DNA of 64,000 nt from Vulcanisaeta sp. JCM 16161 (GCF_001316285.1 NZ_BBDO01000001.1:1-64000), one strand, 5' to 3'. Counted from the first letter of the stretch, positions 27,068 to 37,485 are shown. The notes: generated by a model not told the origin, from the sequence alone. Numbers and translations: made by a program.

Positions 27068-28661
27068 CCAACCTCGTTCTCATTACCCCCATTCTCGGCG
27101 TTATTCGCCGTATTCGTGAGTAATTCCTCAAGACTCCTTATCCTCAGCTTCTCCCTTATCAATGCATTAATGCTACTCCTCAGTTCATCTAGGTCTGCCT
27201 TACTCACGTAGGAGAGGGCGTTGGCTACTTCCTCGGCGTACATGCTAAATATTGCGTACTTCATTAGTAGTTCCTGCTCCTTCTCCTTCCTAGTTATGTA
27301 TAGCCTAAGCTTCCTAGCCACCTCCCTAACAGCATTCCTTACCTCAGACTCTATCTCAGGAACCTCCGCAATCGCCTCCTTACCCGCACTTGCGTATGGT
27401 ATCTTCGTCGAGCATATATGGACCACGATGGCTAGGGGGGCAGGGAACTTGACCTTGTACTGGGTCCAGTCAATCTCATCAACTATCTTCCTAACAACGT
27501 CATTGCCTCATCGTATATTAACGGGACCTTATTCGCAAACCTATAGATGATGGGCTTATCACTAGGCTCGATAGCCCCACCCCAGGCAAGCGCAGCCTCT
27601 ACAATGAATGGGTTGCCCATGTATGAACTCGGCTTTCTAGTAACTGTAAATACAACCTCAGGTCTAAGCACGAACTTGACGCCCTCGGCAAGTATGTCCT
27701 CGCCAATTGGCGAGAGCCAATCAGCCCTGGGCCTCCTCCACCCATTGAACTCCCTCATCTTTGTCACGAAATTTACCAATTCATCATTCACGAGCTTGCC
27801 CACGGGCATGTCTGGCGGCAGTCCAACGAAGTCAAGGAATGTCTTAGCAATGGTCTCGCCAACACCGTCGAAGTTCTCGACTAGGAATTCAAGCAAGGGC
27901 ATGTTTGGGTCCCTCTGTATGAGTTGCTTTATCAGTTCCACATCAACACTCTTGGGATGAGGAAGACCCTCCTCCGGTGGGTCGGGCATCTTCGTGGTTA
28001 CCCTGGGTATTTTAATTGTGTCATCATCGTCGGGCCCCCTGAGCACGAACTCGGCATACGGCGCAACCATGGCAGTCCTTCTTAGGTACTCCTCAATCCT
28101 CCGCTTAGCCTTCGGCCAATCACCCTCGAGAACCACCTTTATCGCCGTGCCGTGCCACCCATACCTATTCTCTAACGTCCTCTGTGAGACGATCACGGGC
28201 TCATTCTTCGTAATGTCAATCATTAATTGATACTCATAAATAACGTCACTCTTCAATGGCGCGCTCCTAACGAGGATTGGCGTGTTCGTGGTTGATTGGG
28301 CGTATAGGACAACCATCTTGGCACCGAGCCCGAAGATACCCCTGTGCTGCTTAATCCTATACTTACTACTGTAGAATACCCTGCCAAAGACATTGGGTAT
28401 TTCATCCCCAGGTATGCCAATGCCATTATCCTCAACGTAGATGCTGACCCAATTTCTCGATTGATCAGCATAGTCAATGTATATTTTTATACTCGGCAAT
28501 ATCTTAAACGTCTCGGTGGCGTCAAGGCTATTCTCAACGAGTTCCCTAATCGTCTGATAAACAGCCCTAGTCGGATTGCTAAACCCTGCTATCTCTCGAT
28601 TACGCCTAAAGAACTCAGCCGGCGATAAGGCCTCAAACTTAACAATATCGTTAGTACCCAT
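27043..28661 (-). CDS. top6B: DNA topoisomerase VI subunit B (frame broken once)
   Basis: About 535 residues. The GHKL ATPase motifs are present: RELVENSLDAT, YVEDNGIGIPGDEI and RGIFGLGAKMVVLYAQS; the transducer domain follows, and the last part begins KIVDEIDWTQYKVKFPAP in another frame after a break near 27480. The C-terminus ends in a charged tail. Top6B with Top6A relaxes and decatenates DNA; the A subunit is not in the window. Single-copy essential gene. Confidence 0.93.
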
Positions 28662-28739
28662 GATCTAAAGCCTAGGAGACGAGAGCCAATTTAAACTTTT
28701 TGCATTTTATAATATGCAAAAGTTATCAATAACCAGTAA

Positions 28740-28830
28740 AAACACGACCCATAAACCCACCACACCACGGCAGAATTACTGACGTTCACGAAGCTGACCT
28801 CCTCCCCGCCCTTATTGGGCGGTTCGGTTC
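28740..28830 (-). ncRNA. Putative omega RNA (guide RNA scaffold) at the 3' end of tnpB-1
   Basis: The last codons of tnpB and the bases after its stop form GC-rich structure: CCGCCC (28817-28822 on the minus strand) pairs with GGGCGG (28806-28811) with the stop codon in the loop, followed by GGGGAGGAGGTCA. In TnpB systems the guide RNA is made from exactly this place, with the scaffold overlapping the 3' end of the gene and the guide lying just outside the element. The exact ends and the guide start (probably near 28790) are inferred. Confidence 0.5.
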
Positions 28831-29966
28831 CCGCCCTCGCTCGTGGTGTCATTGGTCATTGGGCGGGCGGTCGGGGTGGGCAGCGCACCCCCCATTTTGC
28901 TTAGGTTCATGACTGCAATAACGTCCCTATCACCCTCAAAACCGCAGGCTGGGCATTTAAGCCTCCTGTAACCAGCCTTAATGAGCTTGCCTCCGCAAAT
29001 GGGGCATGTGGTTGATGAACCCCTTGGATTAACAGCCTTAACTGGAACTCCATGTTTCATGGCTTCCCAATCAATCCAGTAAGCCAGCCTCCTATAGCCA
29101 AGCATTATCAGGTTCCTCCTGTGGGACTTCGGTAGTCTCCTCAGGGCGTTGATTAAGCCGTTCAAATCCTCCCTAACGATTAACACATTGCTTACCAATG
29201 CGTGCTTGACAACCCTCACGGCAGTCCTCCTGGCCCAATCCTCAATAATACTCCTCGCCCTCCTGTGGAAATGCCTAACCCTATTGAGGATTCGCCCATT
29301 CCTAAGCCACTGCAAGTAATTGGACTTTGAATACTTCCTTTGCAGTTCCTCGGCTAACCTCCTGTAATGTAAAGCCCTCCTAATAGGCGTGGGTACCTCG
29401 ATATGGCTTTTGAAATTCCCAAACACTATCTTATGCTCGTTAAAGTCAACGGCAAGTACGCCCTTGGGCTCGTACTTAGCTGGCTTGGGAACTTGCCTGG
29501 TTATGAATAGGTACATTTCACCATCCCTATACACTAGCCTAGCCTCCCTATTTGGTGCATCCGCATACCTTGGGTCTCTGCCAATTATCCTGAGCCTATA
29601 ACCGCCAATTAACTCAACGTAATCGCCATTAACTCGATAGCCTTGATTTGGCGTTAGCCACATCCTAAGCGTTTTAACGGTTGGTATCTTGCCCTTGTTT
29701 GGATTCCTCAACCAGGACTTGACAATGCTCAATGCCTCACGGTAGCAATCCATGGCGATTCTAGATGGCAGGTTAAACGTACTCTTCAACCAATCATAGA
29801 GTAAAGCATGAGCCTTACTAATACTTGTGGCATTGTTGGCAATGAGGACGCGTATAGCCATGTTGAGGGCAGTCCTATACCTCTTGAGCAGGTCAATGAC
29901 CGCCGGCTCCGGGCTGACCCTAATCCTAACGGTAAAGGTCAGGACTCCCTCACCACCAGCGGCCAT
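28812..29966 (-). CDS. tnpB: TnpB RNA-guided nuclease (IS200/IS605 family OrfB), intact
   Basis: 384 residues, uninterrupted. All RuvC parts are visible: first aspartate in GVLAVDFNEHKIVFG (about residue 173), glutamate in VLIVREDLNGLI (about 266), zinc finger CPICGG...CPACGFEG, and the last aspartate in GDRDVIAVMNLSKMG. The N-terminal wedge/REC part is helical and basic. TnpB cuts DNA guided by a short RNA from the element end. No tnpA transposase is next to it. A small divergent gene starts 78 bp away. Confidence 0.92.
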   Translation of the reverse strand: MAAGGEGVLTFTVRIRVSPEPAVIDLLKRYRTALNMAIRVLIANNATSISKAHALLYDWLKSTFNLPSRIAMDCYREALSIVKSWLRNPNKGKIPTVKTLRMWLTPNQGYRVNGDYVELIGGYRLRIIGRDPRYADAPNREARLVYRDGEMYLFITRQVPKPAKYEPKGVLAVDFNEHKIVFGNFKSHIEVPTPIRRALHYRRLAEELQRKYSKSNYLQWLRNGRILNRVRHFHRRARSIIEDWARRTAVRVVKHALVSNVLIVREDLNGLINALRRLPKSHRRNLIMLGYRRLAYWIDWEAMKHGVPVKAVNPRGSSTTCPICGGKLIKAGYRRLKCPACGFEGDRDVIAVMNLSKMGGALPTPTARPMTNDTTSEGGNRTAQ

Positions 29967-29984
29967 TAAGGAGCTTCCTAACCT

Positions 29985-30044
29985 AACTCTAATAAACCTT
30001 TCTCTTGAGTTAGATTTAAATAAAGCAGTTTAGTTAGGGTTCTC
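29985..30044. promoter_or_regulatory. Divergent promoter region between tnpB-1 and the small partner gene
   Basis: Contains a TATA box for the plus-strand small gene (GATTTAAATAA, about 30012-30022, 23-33 nt before its ATG) and an AT-rich candidate for tnpB. The inverted repeat CTAACTC / GAGTTAG, 18 bp apart, spans the middle, and AACCTAACTC / AGTTAGGGTT repeats the same word further out. This would suit an operator shared by both genes. Confidence 0.4.
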
Positions 30045-30191
30045 ATGCCAATACTGGCAACAGGGACGATAACAGTCAAGAAAATACCCGGTGGGGAATA
30101 CGTGTACATCTACGTGGGGAACGTGGAGGCGTTGAAAAAGTTGAAGGGAAAGAAGGTATGCATGATAGTATTCGAAGACTGCACAACCTAA
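30045..30191 (+). CDS. Small TnpB-associated protein (DUF2080/AbrB-like), divergent
   Basis: 48 residues: a beta-rich start (MPILATGTITVKKIPGGEYV), then YIYVGNVEALKKLKGKKVCM and a short acidic end. Its plan (GT-strand, GGE turn, IYV strand, K-rich turn, GKKV strand) matches the 51-residue ORF that overlaps the second tnpB at 37.3 kb, which suggests they are related. It resembles the transposase-associated DUF2080 type of small proteins with a swapped-hairpin fold. Divergent orientation from tnpB is unusual. A good TATA box and leaderless start support expression. Confidence 0.6.
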   Translation: MPILATGTITVKKIPGGEYVYIYVGNVEALKKLKGKKVCMIVFEDCTT

Positions 30192-30337
30192 AAGGCGAGA
30201 CTTTCAGATGTAAATCTTAGGAAACGTAAATGAATTAATACGATGTATTCATAGTACGAAATTGGGAATTCATAAATTTTTAATTAACAAGGTTATAATT
30301 CGATTTAACGTAGTAAAATGAGCATTACCATAAATGC

Positions 30338-31717
30338 CTATATGACTATGGCCTTAAGAATTTGTTTCACATCCCTTAGATTTTCGAGATTCTTTACAAG
30401 GCTTATTACGGTGTTGACTTGACTTGGTGTTAATAAACCATCAGTTAACCTCCTGAACTTATCCTCAACCTCCTCATCGGTCATTGGGTTCTTTGGGTGA
30501 CCCCTTGGGTGGTCAACGCGGGCTGTTAATTCCTTACCATCCTAACTTAACAGTTATTCTATTGGGTATTGCGGATGGGTATAGCTTATCAAGCTCTGGA
30601 TCCACATTGACCTTCATCTTCCTTATTAATGAGAGGACCTTGGGATCACGTATGTTTTCGGGTTTGTAGTGATGAAGCTCCACAGTGCCGTAGAGCAGCG
30701 CCACCGCAGTCACCCACATTAGGCTGTGGTCCGCAGTCTCCTTAGTCCTTGGGTCCCATTTCTCCGGTCCTTAACTATTATGTCGTAGGCAGCCTTGAAT
30801 GTGTCTATCGTTATTGACTCAACATCGTCAGGTTCAACAGCCTTTCCATACTCCTGCCTAATCATCTTAGCAGCATCAACAGCCGACTGCGCATGGTACT
30901 CCACCGGGTACGGCTTTATGTACGTGTCGAGGATCCTCTTAGGGCTCGGCATTGAGCCCAAGTCAAGAATTAACTTATCATTGAAGTCCCCAGCCAGTAA
31001 CTGCCTTATGAACCCCATCTCGCCCTTCAGCGGTGCATCCGGCCCCGTAAACCCCTCCCTAGCCAGTAATACCGCGAACACGGCATTCCTCGAGGAGTTG
31101 GCAGTCGCCGCGGCCTTCCAGTGACTTAGTTCACCAACTGGACTGCCTCATGGCTGCATGGGGTACCGTGGCAATTGATAATGCGTTTAAAGCCTCATCC
31201 TCGCTGAGGCCCATGAGTTTAGCGAGACCTGCCGTAACGGCAATGCCTATGTAATTAACGTGATCCCAGCCATGAAGCCTAAGACTACCCGCATCACAAA
31301 GCCTAACCCCAATCTCGTATGACGTGGCTATGGCTGTTATTAAATCCCTACCGCTCAACCTCTATACTCGGCAGCTGCGAACAATGCGGGAATCATATCG
31401 CTTGGATGAAGCGGTTCCTTACTTAAGTACGTATCGTTATAGTCGAGGTACCTAACCATGAGGGCATTAGTAAACACTGCCCACTCAATCGATGACGTGT
31501 CAAGCGTGCCCCACAGCGTTGCCTCAGCGCTTGACCGATGGCCCTTAGCGACGTTCCTCGCTATCTTGACAGGCTCGGCCATGAAGGCGGCCAGGGCAAC
31601 ACCAAGGCTATCGAGAACCCTACGCTTAACCTCATTAATAACCTGCTGATCTAGGTCCTCAAACTTAACATTAAGTGCATAATGAATTATGGCCTCACCA
31701 ATACTATCCTTGACCAT
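30338..31717 (-). CDS. prpD: MmgE/PrpD family 2-methylcitrate dehydratase (frame broken three times or more)
   Basis: About 455 residues in several frames, stop at 30338-30340. The N-terminal piece has the family start (LDSLGVALAAFMAEPVKIAR), then NALMVRYLDYNDTYL with the conserved DYNDTYL, EYRG, TSYEIGVRLCDAG, HVNYIGIAVTAGLAKLMGLS, and later FIRQLLAGDFNDKLILDLG. The C-terminus runs from LDKLYPSAIPNRITVKL to the end. Breaks lie near 31355, 31125, 30765 and 30535. The family dehydrates 2-methylcitrate; with prpB in the window the methylcitrate route is likely. Confidence 0.85.
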
Positions 31718-31811
31718 AGTTACCTAGTTAGGCGATACCCTGATTTTAATGCATAACCTCAATGAGCAATCACAAACTGCTTATTAATAATAATGATGCG
31801 ACCATTAATGA

Positions 31812-32516
31812 ATGAGGAAGAGGGCACTTGTACTACTCTCCGGCGGCATTGACTCAACCGTGGCGCTCTACCTACTCAAGTCGCGGGGTTACGACGTGAT
31901 TGCCATATCAATAAATTACCCAGGCAGGGTGAACGTGAGAGGGAATCTGCTAAGGAACTCGCCAGGTTAACGAATATTAAGTTAATCGAGGTTGATTTGC
32001 CATTCATGAGGGAGGTTGATGAACTGTGGAGTAGTGAGGAGGAGAGACCAAGTCATCTTAAAAACGCTCACCCAAGCACAATACCCGCGAGGAACGCAAT
32101 AATATATGCCGTCGCCGCGTATTACGCCGAGATACTTGGTATAGACACAATAGTGGCAGGCCACAACGCTGATGACACCAAGTACTTCCCAGACACTTCT
32201 AGGGAGTTCAGGAGGCTGTTCTCGAGAGCGTTAACAATAGGGACCTACATAGGCAGGGCTAGGAGCTCAGGGTCATTGCGCCGCTATCAAGCTAAATAAG
32301 ACCGAGGTCGTTAGGCTGGGCCTCAGGTTGGGTGTACCCTTTGAGTACACGTGGTCATGCCATAACAATTACGATACACCATGTGGCCGATGCAGTGGTT
32401 GCCTGGCCAGGAAAAGGGCATTCGATGAGTTAGGCGTTAAGGACCCGCTTGAGGAGGCAATAAGCAGTGGGAGGGATTGGTGGTTATTAAGGAGGAAATC
32501 ATTAACTAAGTCCTAG
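31812..32516 (+). CDS. queC: 7-Cyano-7-deazaguanine synthase (frame broken twice)
   Basis: About 235 residues. The PP-loop ATP site [20 protein letters not shown] is at the N-terminus, the middle has [19 protein letters not shown] and [12 protein letters not shown], and the C-terminal zinc site is [15 protein letters not shown]. QueC makes preQ0, the precursor that TgtA inserts in tRNA for archaeosine; tgtA is at 46.2 kb. Breaks near 31945 and 32280. Start is ATG 31812. Convergent with the aminotransferase gene, overlapping by about 10 bp. Confidence 0.92.
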
Positions 32517-33686
32517 ACTTGATATAAATCCTTAATGCATCAATCAACTTCTCAATATCCTCAATGGTATTATAACCGTGCGGAGACACCCTGATAATTC
32601 CAGGTCTTGGAGAAACAACAATACCGTTCCTACTAAGGAACTCTGCAAGATCGTAAGGTTCCGAGTACTCAAATGTTAGTATTGCCGCGTGGCTATCAAG
32701 CGGTGTAGTTATCCTCAAACCCAAATCCCCAAGTGAATTGGCTAAGCGCTCAACCAACCTCTTCGTATGCTCCTCAAACCTATGAGGCACCTCATACCTG
32801 AGCAATAACTTCATTGATGCTAATGTTCCCTCAAACGCTATTATCGGCCACGTACCCCACTCAAGCCTCGCTGCGTCCTTAGCTGGCACATACGTACCTA
32901 TGTCTATTGGTCTCTCAAATAACTTCTCATTCCTTAACCTCCTACTTACCTGGTTATCATCAATACCCATCCAACCCAACAAGGAAGGCTTAAGCTTATC
33001 CATTAACTCATCGTTTACGTAAACGAAGCCGGCACCATGTGGACCTAATAACCATTTATACGAACCAGTGATAAGGGCATCTATGCCATCCTTAACAACG
33101 TCTATTGGTAAAACACCAACTGCGTGGAACGCGTCGCTTATTAATACGGCACCCCTCGCATGGGCAATCTCGGCAATCTCCCTAATCCTCTCCCTATATC
33201 CTGTTATCCAGGAAACATAGTCAACAAAGACCACCGCGGTGTTATCATCGATCAACCTCTCATACTCCTCTAAGGCACGTAACCATTAATGGACCTCGCA
33301 ACCCTGACCTCCCTAATCAGGCCGCGGGATTTAAGGGCATGGAATGAGAAAATGCCTGTTGGGAAGTTAAGTGGACTAACGACAACATTACTACCAGCCT
33401 TAAATTCCATCGCCGATAACAACGCATTTAACCCATAGGTCGCACTTGGCACGGCAGCGATATTCCGCCAAGACGGAGCATTAATTAGCTGCGCAAAGAC
33501 CCTCTTAGCCTCCACGATGTGGTCAAGGGCTAACTCCCATGGTTCGCCCTCCTCCTGCCATAGATTTATGAAGTTGGTAATTGCCTCAGCCGCGTCCTTC
33601 GTTAATGGGCCGGCCCCAGCATTATCGAGATAGGTCTTTCTTCGTGTTATTTCTATTCTGTCCCTAAGTTCCTCAAGCCAACCCAT
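32506..33686 (-). CDS. Class V aminotransferase / cysteine desulfurase-like (frame broken once)
   Basis: About 395 residues. PLP-binding lysine in LITGSYKWLLGPHGAGF, aspartate in VLISDAFHAVGVLPID, N-terminal TYLDNAGAGPLTKDA and C-terminal SPHGYNTIEDIEKLIDAL. The family holds cysteine desulfurases, isopenicillin epimerase-like and related enzymes; the exact reaction is not fixed by sequence. The break lies near 33260. Its start at 33686 is followed upstream by a small gene and the PAPS-reductase-like gene in the same direction. Confidence 0.8.
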
Positions 33687-33710
33687 TAATTAAGTGAGCA
33701 ATAATTGGAA

Positions 33711-33922
33711 TTAATTCTTATCGCATCTGCTCAATAACTCCATTATTATCTCAATTATTGCCTTCATGACGGAGACCCTGGTCGGCTCATCAACCTTAAC
33801 GCAGGCGCCAAATTCAATGCATAGTTCATTTAGGTATTGAAGTACTGTACTAAACTCCTCACTTGGGTTAACTAACCAATCAATTAAATGGTAAATGGCC
33901 TTAACAGCTCCTCCCTATCCAT
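33711..33922 (-). CDS. Small hypothetical protein (frame broken near its start)
   Basis: A reading frame of about 65 residues from VKAIYHLIDWLVNP through NELCIEFGACVKVDEP to a helical end LLSRCDKN, stop at 33711. An ATG at 33922 (MDREE) joins it after a one-base shift near 33908. It is mostly helical with three cysteines. It fills most of the gap between two minus-strand genes and may be co-transcribed with them. Function unknown. Confidence 0.45.
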
Positions 33923-33962
33923 CAATAAAAACACTCACTAAATAATTAATAAGGCAATAAAC

Positions 33963-35798
33963 TCAGGCGCCGTGAATCTCAGGGCGGCGATAAACCAGGT
34001 ACTGGGCCGATGGGCATGCCTTAGAGCAAAGCAGGCAATTTATGCACCTACTCTCATCAACTATGAATGATGGGCCTGGACCAACACGCCTCAACGCCTT
34101 CGTTGGGCACCAATTAATGCACAGGTTGCACTCACCGCATATTGACGCCCTGGCGGCAAAACCCGCTATGTGCACCCTCAATTCCTTATTGCCCGAGGAG
34201 ACCACTACCCTGTTACTACCCTGCTCAACCCTAACCTCAGCCTCCCCGAACTTTCCCCTTACTACGTATGAACCATTAACGCCCTCCACAGAACCAAGCA
34301 TCTTCAGGAACTCCGTGAAGGTAACCAGGTTAATGGGCTTATCAACATTGATAATCAACGAATTGCCATCACCATTAAACTTGACAGGGTACTCAACCCT
34401 GAAACTCACCTTAACCCGACCACGAATATCGCCAGGCAAGCCCCTCCTCCAACGCCAAAGACCGTAATCAGCAAACTCCCTTGGTAGTCCCTGACTCTTC
34501 GAGAACTCCCTAAGCACCTCATGAAGTCTCGTGTAAATTCCTGGATACCTCTCACGCACAACCTCAAGTTCCGCCAACTCATTGGCTGGGCATATAACGC
34601 AGCCGAGCCTATCAAATCCATACTCATAAGCCTTGTTATAGGGCAGGTTCCTCATTAATATATAGCCCCAAACCTCAAGCGCCGTCCAATCCTGTATTGG
34701 AGCAACAACAATATCCTTAGTAACCCACTTACTAACCGAGACCCTAGGCAACCTAGCCCTTTGGAACGACTCAAAGGCCCTCTGACCAACAACGCTGATA
34801 AAGCCCCCTGGAAACCTACGCAGCATCTCATCGGTTATCGGCCCAAGCTTAATGACCTTACAGCACCAGCGGTAGTCCCTGGCCGGCGGCCCAAACTCCA
34901 TAATTGCCTTCCAATACCTATCCCCTGCTGAGGCTATGATTAACTCGGCATTATAGAGCTTCGCAACCTCCCTAACATTGTCATAGGACTCCGATGCTCG
35001 AGACCCGTGTCATTAAATAATACGTAGAATTTAACCCCGGTCCTAGCCACCAGGTCGAGGGTTACTAGGGAGTCTTTCCCGCCTGAGTACGAGACCACGA
35101 TTGGCTTCTTATACTCGCTGAAGACCCTCCTTAGGAATTCCACGGCTTTCTCGGCCTTACGCTCTATGTAATCCCTGTTCAATTCGATGAAATCCTTCAA
35201 CGTGCTAGGCTTGGGACTTGGCAGTGGCCCCTTTGCCAACCAGCTCTTGATTATCCTGAGCCTACCACCCCTCATCGACTTAGCGATGCCGTGGTATTTA
35301 CCGTCCTCTGTAGATACCGCGACGTGCACGTACCTCTCGCTGGGTAAATTACCCTAATGATCGACTCCCTATGAACATCGTATCTCTCGGGAAGCTTGTC
35401 TAATTTAATTACGGCCCAGTAACCAAGGCCCCTATTGATCATCTCGGTGACGCCTTCGTACAAGGGCCTAAACCTCCACATTCTCCTCTCTATATCATAA
35501 AACCTATGACCAATCACTCTACCCTCACGATGACCTCATCAGCTTGGTCTGCGTAGCCAGGTATTTTATTGAGGAGGATGACCTCATCATCTGGTATTAA
35601 TAACTTAGCCAACTCCTCACTCCCAAACTCATTAATCACAGCCCTCCTAGTAATCTCAACATCGGCAGGAAAGGCAGGTCTAACATCGCCGGGCTTCGTA
35701 ATCCTGGCTATACCTAATGACGAGCATCGTTTAGCCCCCAAGTCCTTACTAAGCACTGGCACGTTTAAGTCATCGCACCAATAAATCACTGAGGGCAT
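33963..35798 (-). CDS. PAPS-reductase-like PP-loop protein with ferredoxin domain (frame broken three times)
   Basis: About 625 residues merged. In order: N-terminal zinc/PUA-like region (VIYWCDDLNVPVL; GAKRCSSLGIARI), a linker with HRFYDIERRMWRFRPLYEG and YPARGTCTSRYLQ, the PP-loop VVSYSGGKDSLVTLDL with FNDTGLEHR, then RRFPGGFISVVGQRAFES and CVICPANELAELE, a beta-rich region, and two [4Fe-4S] motifs CGECNLCINWCP and CINCLLCSKACP at the C-terminus. The architecture is a known archaeal one with unproven chemistry, perhaps sulfur activation or tRNA thiolation. Breaks near 35515, 35300 and 34930. Confidence 0.8.
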
Positions 35799-36159
35799 TT
35801 TACCGCGGGCTTAAGAATAATGAAGATAAATTTAATTCTTTTGACGAAGCCGGAAGCACTCACTTCATGTTTCTCATTAACTTCTGCCGTGACCCCTCAT
35901 CAAGCAGCTGCGGGCTCTACTTATTAAATCTACTTATTAAACTCCTATAATAAAAGCAAAGCAATGTTGTTCGATCTAGCGAAGAGTCCTTAAAATGAGA
36001 CTTACCTCCTGTACGTGAATGAGTTACACGGGATTAAGCTTAATACTGCTGACGTGAGAAACGAAGTACGATAAAACAAGCATTAATCGAGAAGGCGAAG
36101 AAACTAATGGCTTAAAGCCCTGATATAAACAAAGCCTAATGAGTATACGGTCACTGGAA
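35799..36159. other. Gap with decayed coding remnant
   Basis: On the plus strand, from about 35963 to 36113, broken frames read NETYLLYVNELHGIKLNTAD, then a frameshift, then ALIEKAKKLMA and a stop, with another stop just before the first piece. This looks like the end of a decayed small gene or element next to the second tnpB. The first half of the gap (35799-35960) shows only AT-rich sequence and no clear feature. Confidence 0.35.
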
Positions 36160-37286
36160 TTAGGGTGCGTGTATTATCTTCATGGCCCATTGTATAGGCA
36201 CTAAATCCCTATCAGCTCTGAAGCCGCAGATTGGACAAATCATTACCCTACCAAGTGACCGCTCAAGCTCATGACCGCATTGCGGACATGCAGTGCTTGG
36301 TAGTCTCTTGAACTCGTATGGAATGCCGTACCAAGTAAGCTGGTTAGTTAGCAATTTTACGAACCTCCTTAGGCCGGTAAGGTAAAGCTTCGCAAAGCCG
36401 TTGCTAAGGCTCTCCTCAAGCAATTCACGCCTACCCTCCTCAATTAAGTCATCAATAATGACGAGAGCCCTTTAATTAAGGGCCTTCTTAACGAGTCTAT
36501 GCGCAAGCTTCTGCGCATAATCCCTAATATAGGCGTATAACTTACGTTTCAAAATTCTGACCTCACGCCACACCTTCTTACCCTTAATGGACTTATGAGC
36601 GCCAAGTCTCCTTAACTTACCGTATTCTTTCTCAAGCTCCAAAACCCTATTGTAAAGCTTATCAATGCGCCTAAGCCAAGGTCTCTCACGGCCGAGGGAT
36701 GAAATTGAGTTATCCTTAATCAATCCCCAAACAACGCCATTACGCCAGGAATTAACGTCAATAGCAAGTACATAATTATTAGGCCTTATCAACTCAACAT
36801 CTCGCTCAAAGGTTATTGCGACGTACAGGAAGTCATCCTTAACCCAGGCCCTCGCCAGCTTGGGCCTGCCACCCTCATCGAGTCTCTCACGCACATATTT
36901 TGTCTCACCCCCGGTGAGGTTTATGGTTATTGCTTTGCCCTTAATGATCCACCTAAACCTAAGCGCATTACTTGCTAAGTCAAGGAATATTCCTTGACTA
37001 TGATCACGCTCATTATTGATTCTAATTCCAACATTAAGAATTGCATGGACCCTCGTAAACCATACCTTTGGTGGTTTAACGCCATTACTGAAGCTAATCT
37101 CGCTCCTAAAGTAATTGAACTTATCCACAAACCTGGAGTCCAAGTCAGGTGGGTATACGGTGTAGCCTTAGCCCATAGATTACCAAGGGCGTCAGTCCTA
37201 GTCAATACCCTAATCAATGTCTCACGTTCCTCCTGCGTGAAGAGCTTTAACGGTCTCCTGATGAGTAATGTCCTATATGCCTTCAT
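36160..37286 (-). CDS. Second TnpB-like nuclease, diverged and frame-broken twice
   Basis: About 370 residues merged, from MKAYRTLLIRRPLKLFTQEE to the C-terminus. RuvC-I is VLAIDVNSWRNGVVWG; the RuvC-II position reads ALVIIDDLIEEGRRE, with aspartate where TnpB normally has glutamate; the zinc finger CPQCGHELE...CPICGFRADRD is present with the last aspartate. Breaks near 37130 and 36470 (AATTAAAGG region). The chain stops soon after RuvC-III (MKIIHAP), with no GC-rich tail, so an omega RNA at its own 3' end is not apparent. Subfamily differs from tnpB-1. Confidence 0.75.
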
Positions 37287-37428
37287 TACTCTCCACCAGT
37301 ATTATGAGCCTAACTTCCCTACCAATAAGGGGTCTGAGTCTGTTTCTGAACTTACCCTTGATATAAATCCTGATTTCCTTCTCGCCACCAGCAATCACCG
37401 TACCCTCTGCGTAAATAACTGTACTCAT
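37273..37428 (-). CDS. Small TnpB-associated protein (DUF2080/AbrB-like), overlapping tnpB-2
   Basis: 51 residues: MSTVIYAEGTVIAGGEKEIR then IYIKGKFRNRLRPLIGREVR and LIILVESNEGI. The strand-turn-strand plan ending in IGREVRLIILVE resembles transposase-associated DUF2080 proteins, and it lines up with the 48-residue gene beside tnpB-1. Its last 14 bases overlap the start of tnpB-2 (ATGAAGGCATATAG), which implies translational coupling. The AT-rich sequence upstream has a TATA-like box (TTTATTTAAG on the minus strand). Confidence 0.65.
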   Translation of the reverse strand: MSTVIYAEGTVIAGGEKEIRIYIKGKFRNRLRPLIGREVRLIILVESNEGI

Positions 37429-37474
37429 CACAGCAAAAATACTGTTGTAATTAATAAATTTTTCTGTAGAAAAG

Positions 37475-37485
37475 CTTAAATAAAG
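37475..37485 (+). promoter_or_regulatory. TATA box upstream of the structured RNA at 37.5 kb
   Basis: GCTTAAATAAA on the plus strand, about 17-27 nt before 37502. The other strand of the same AT-rich block may serve the small gene and tnpB-2. Confidence 0.45.
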
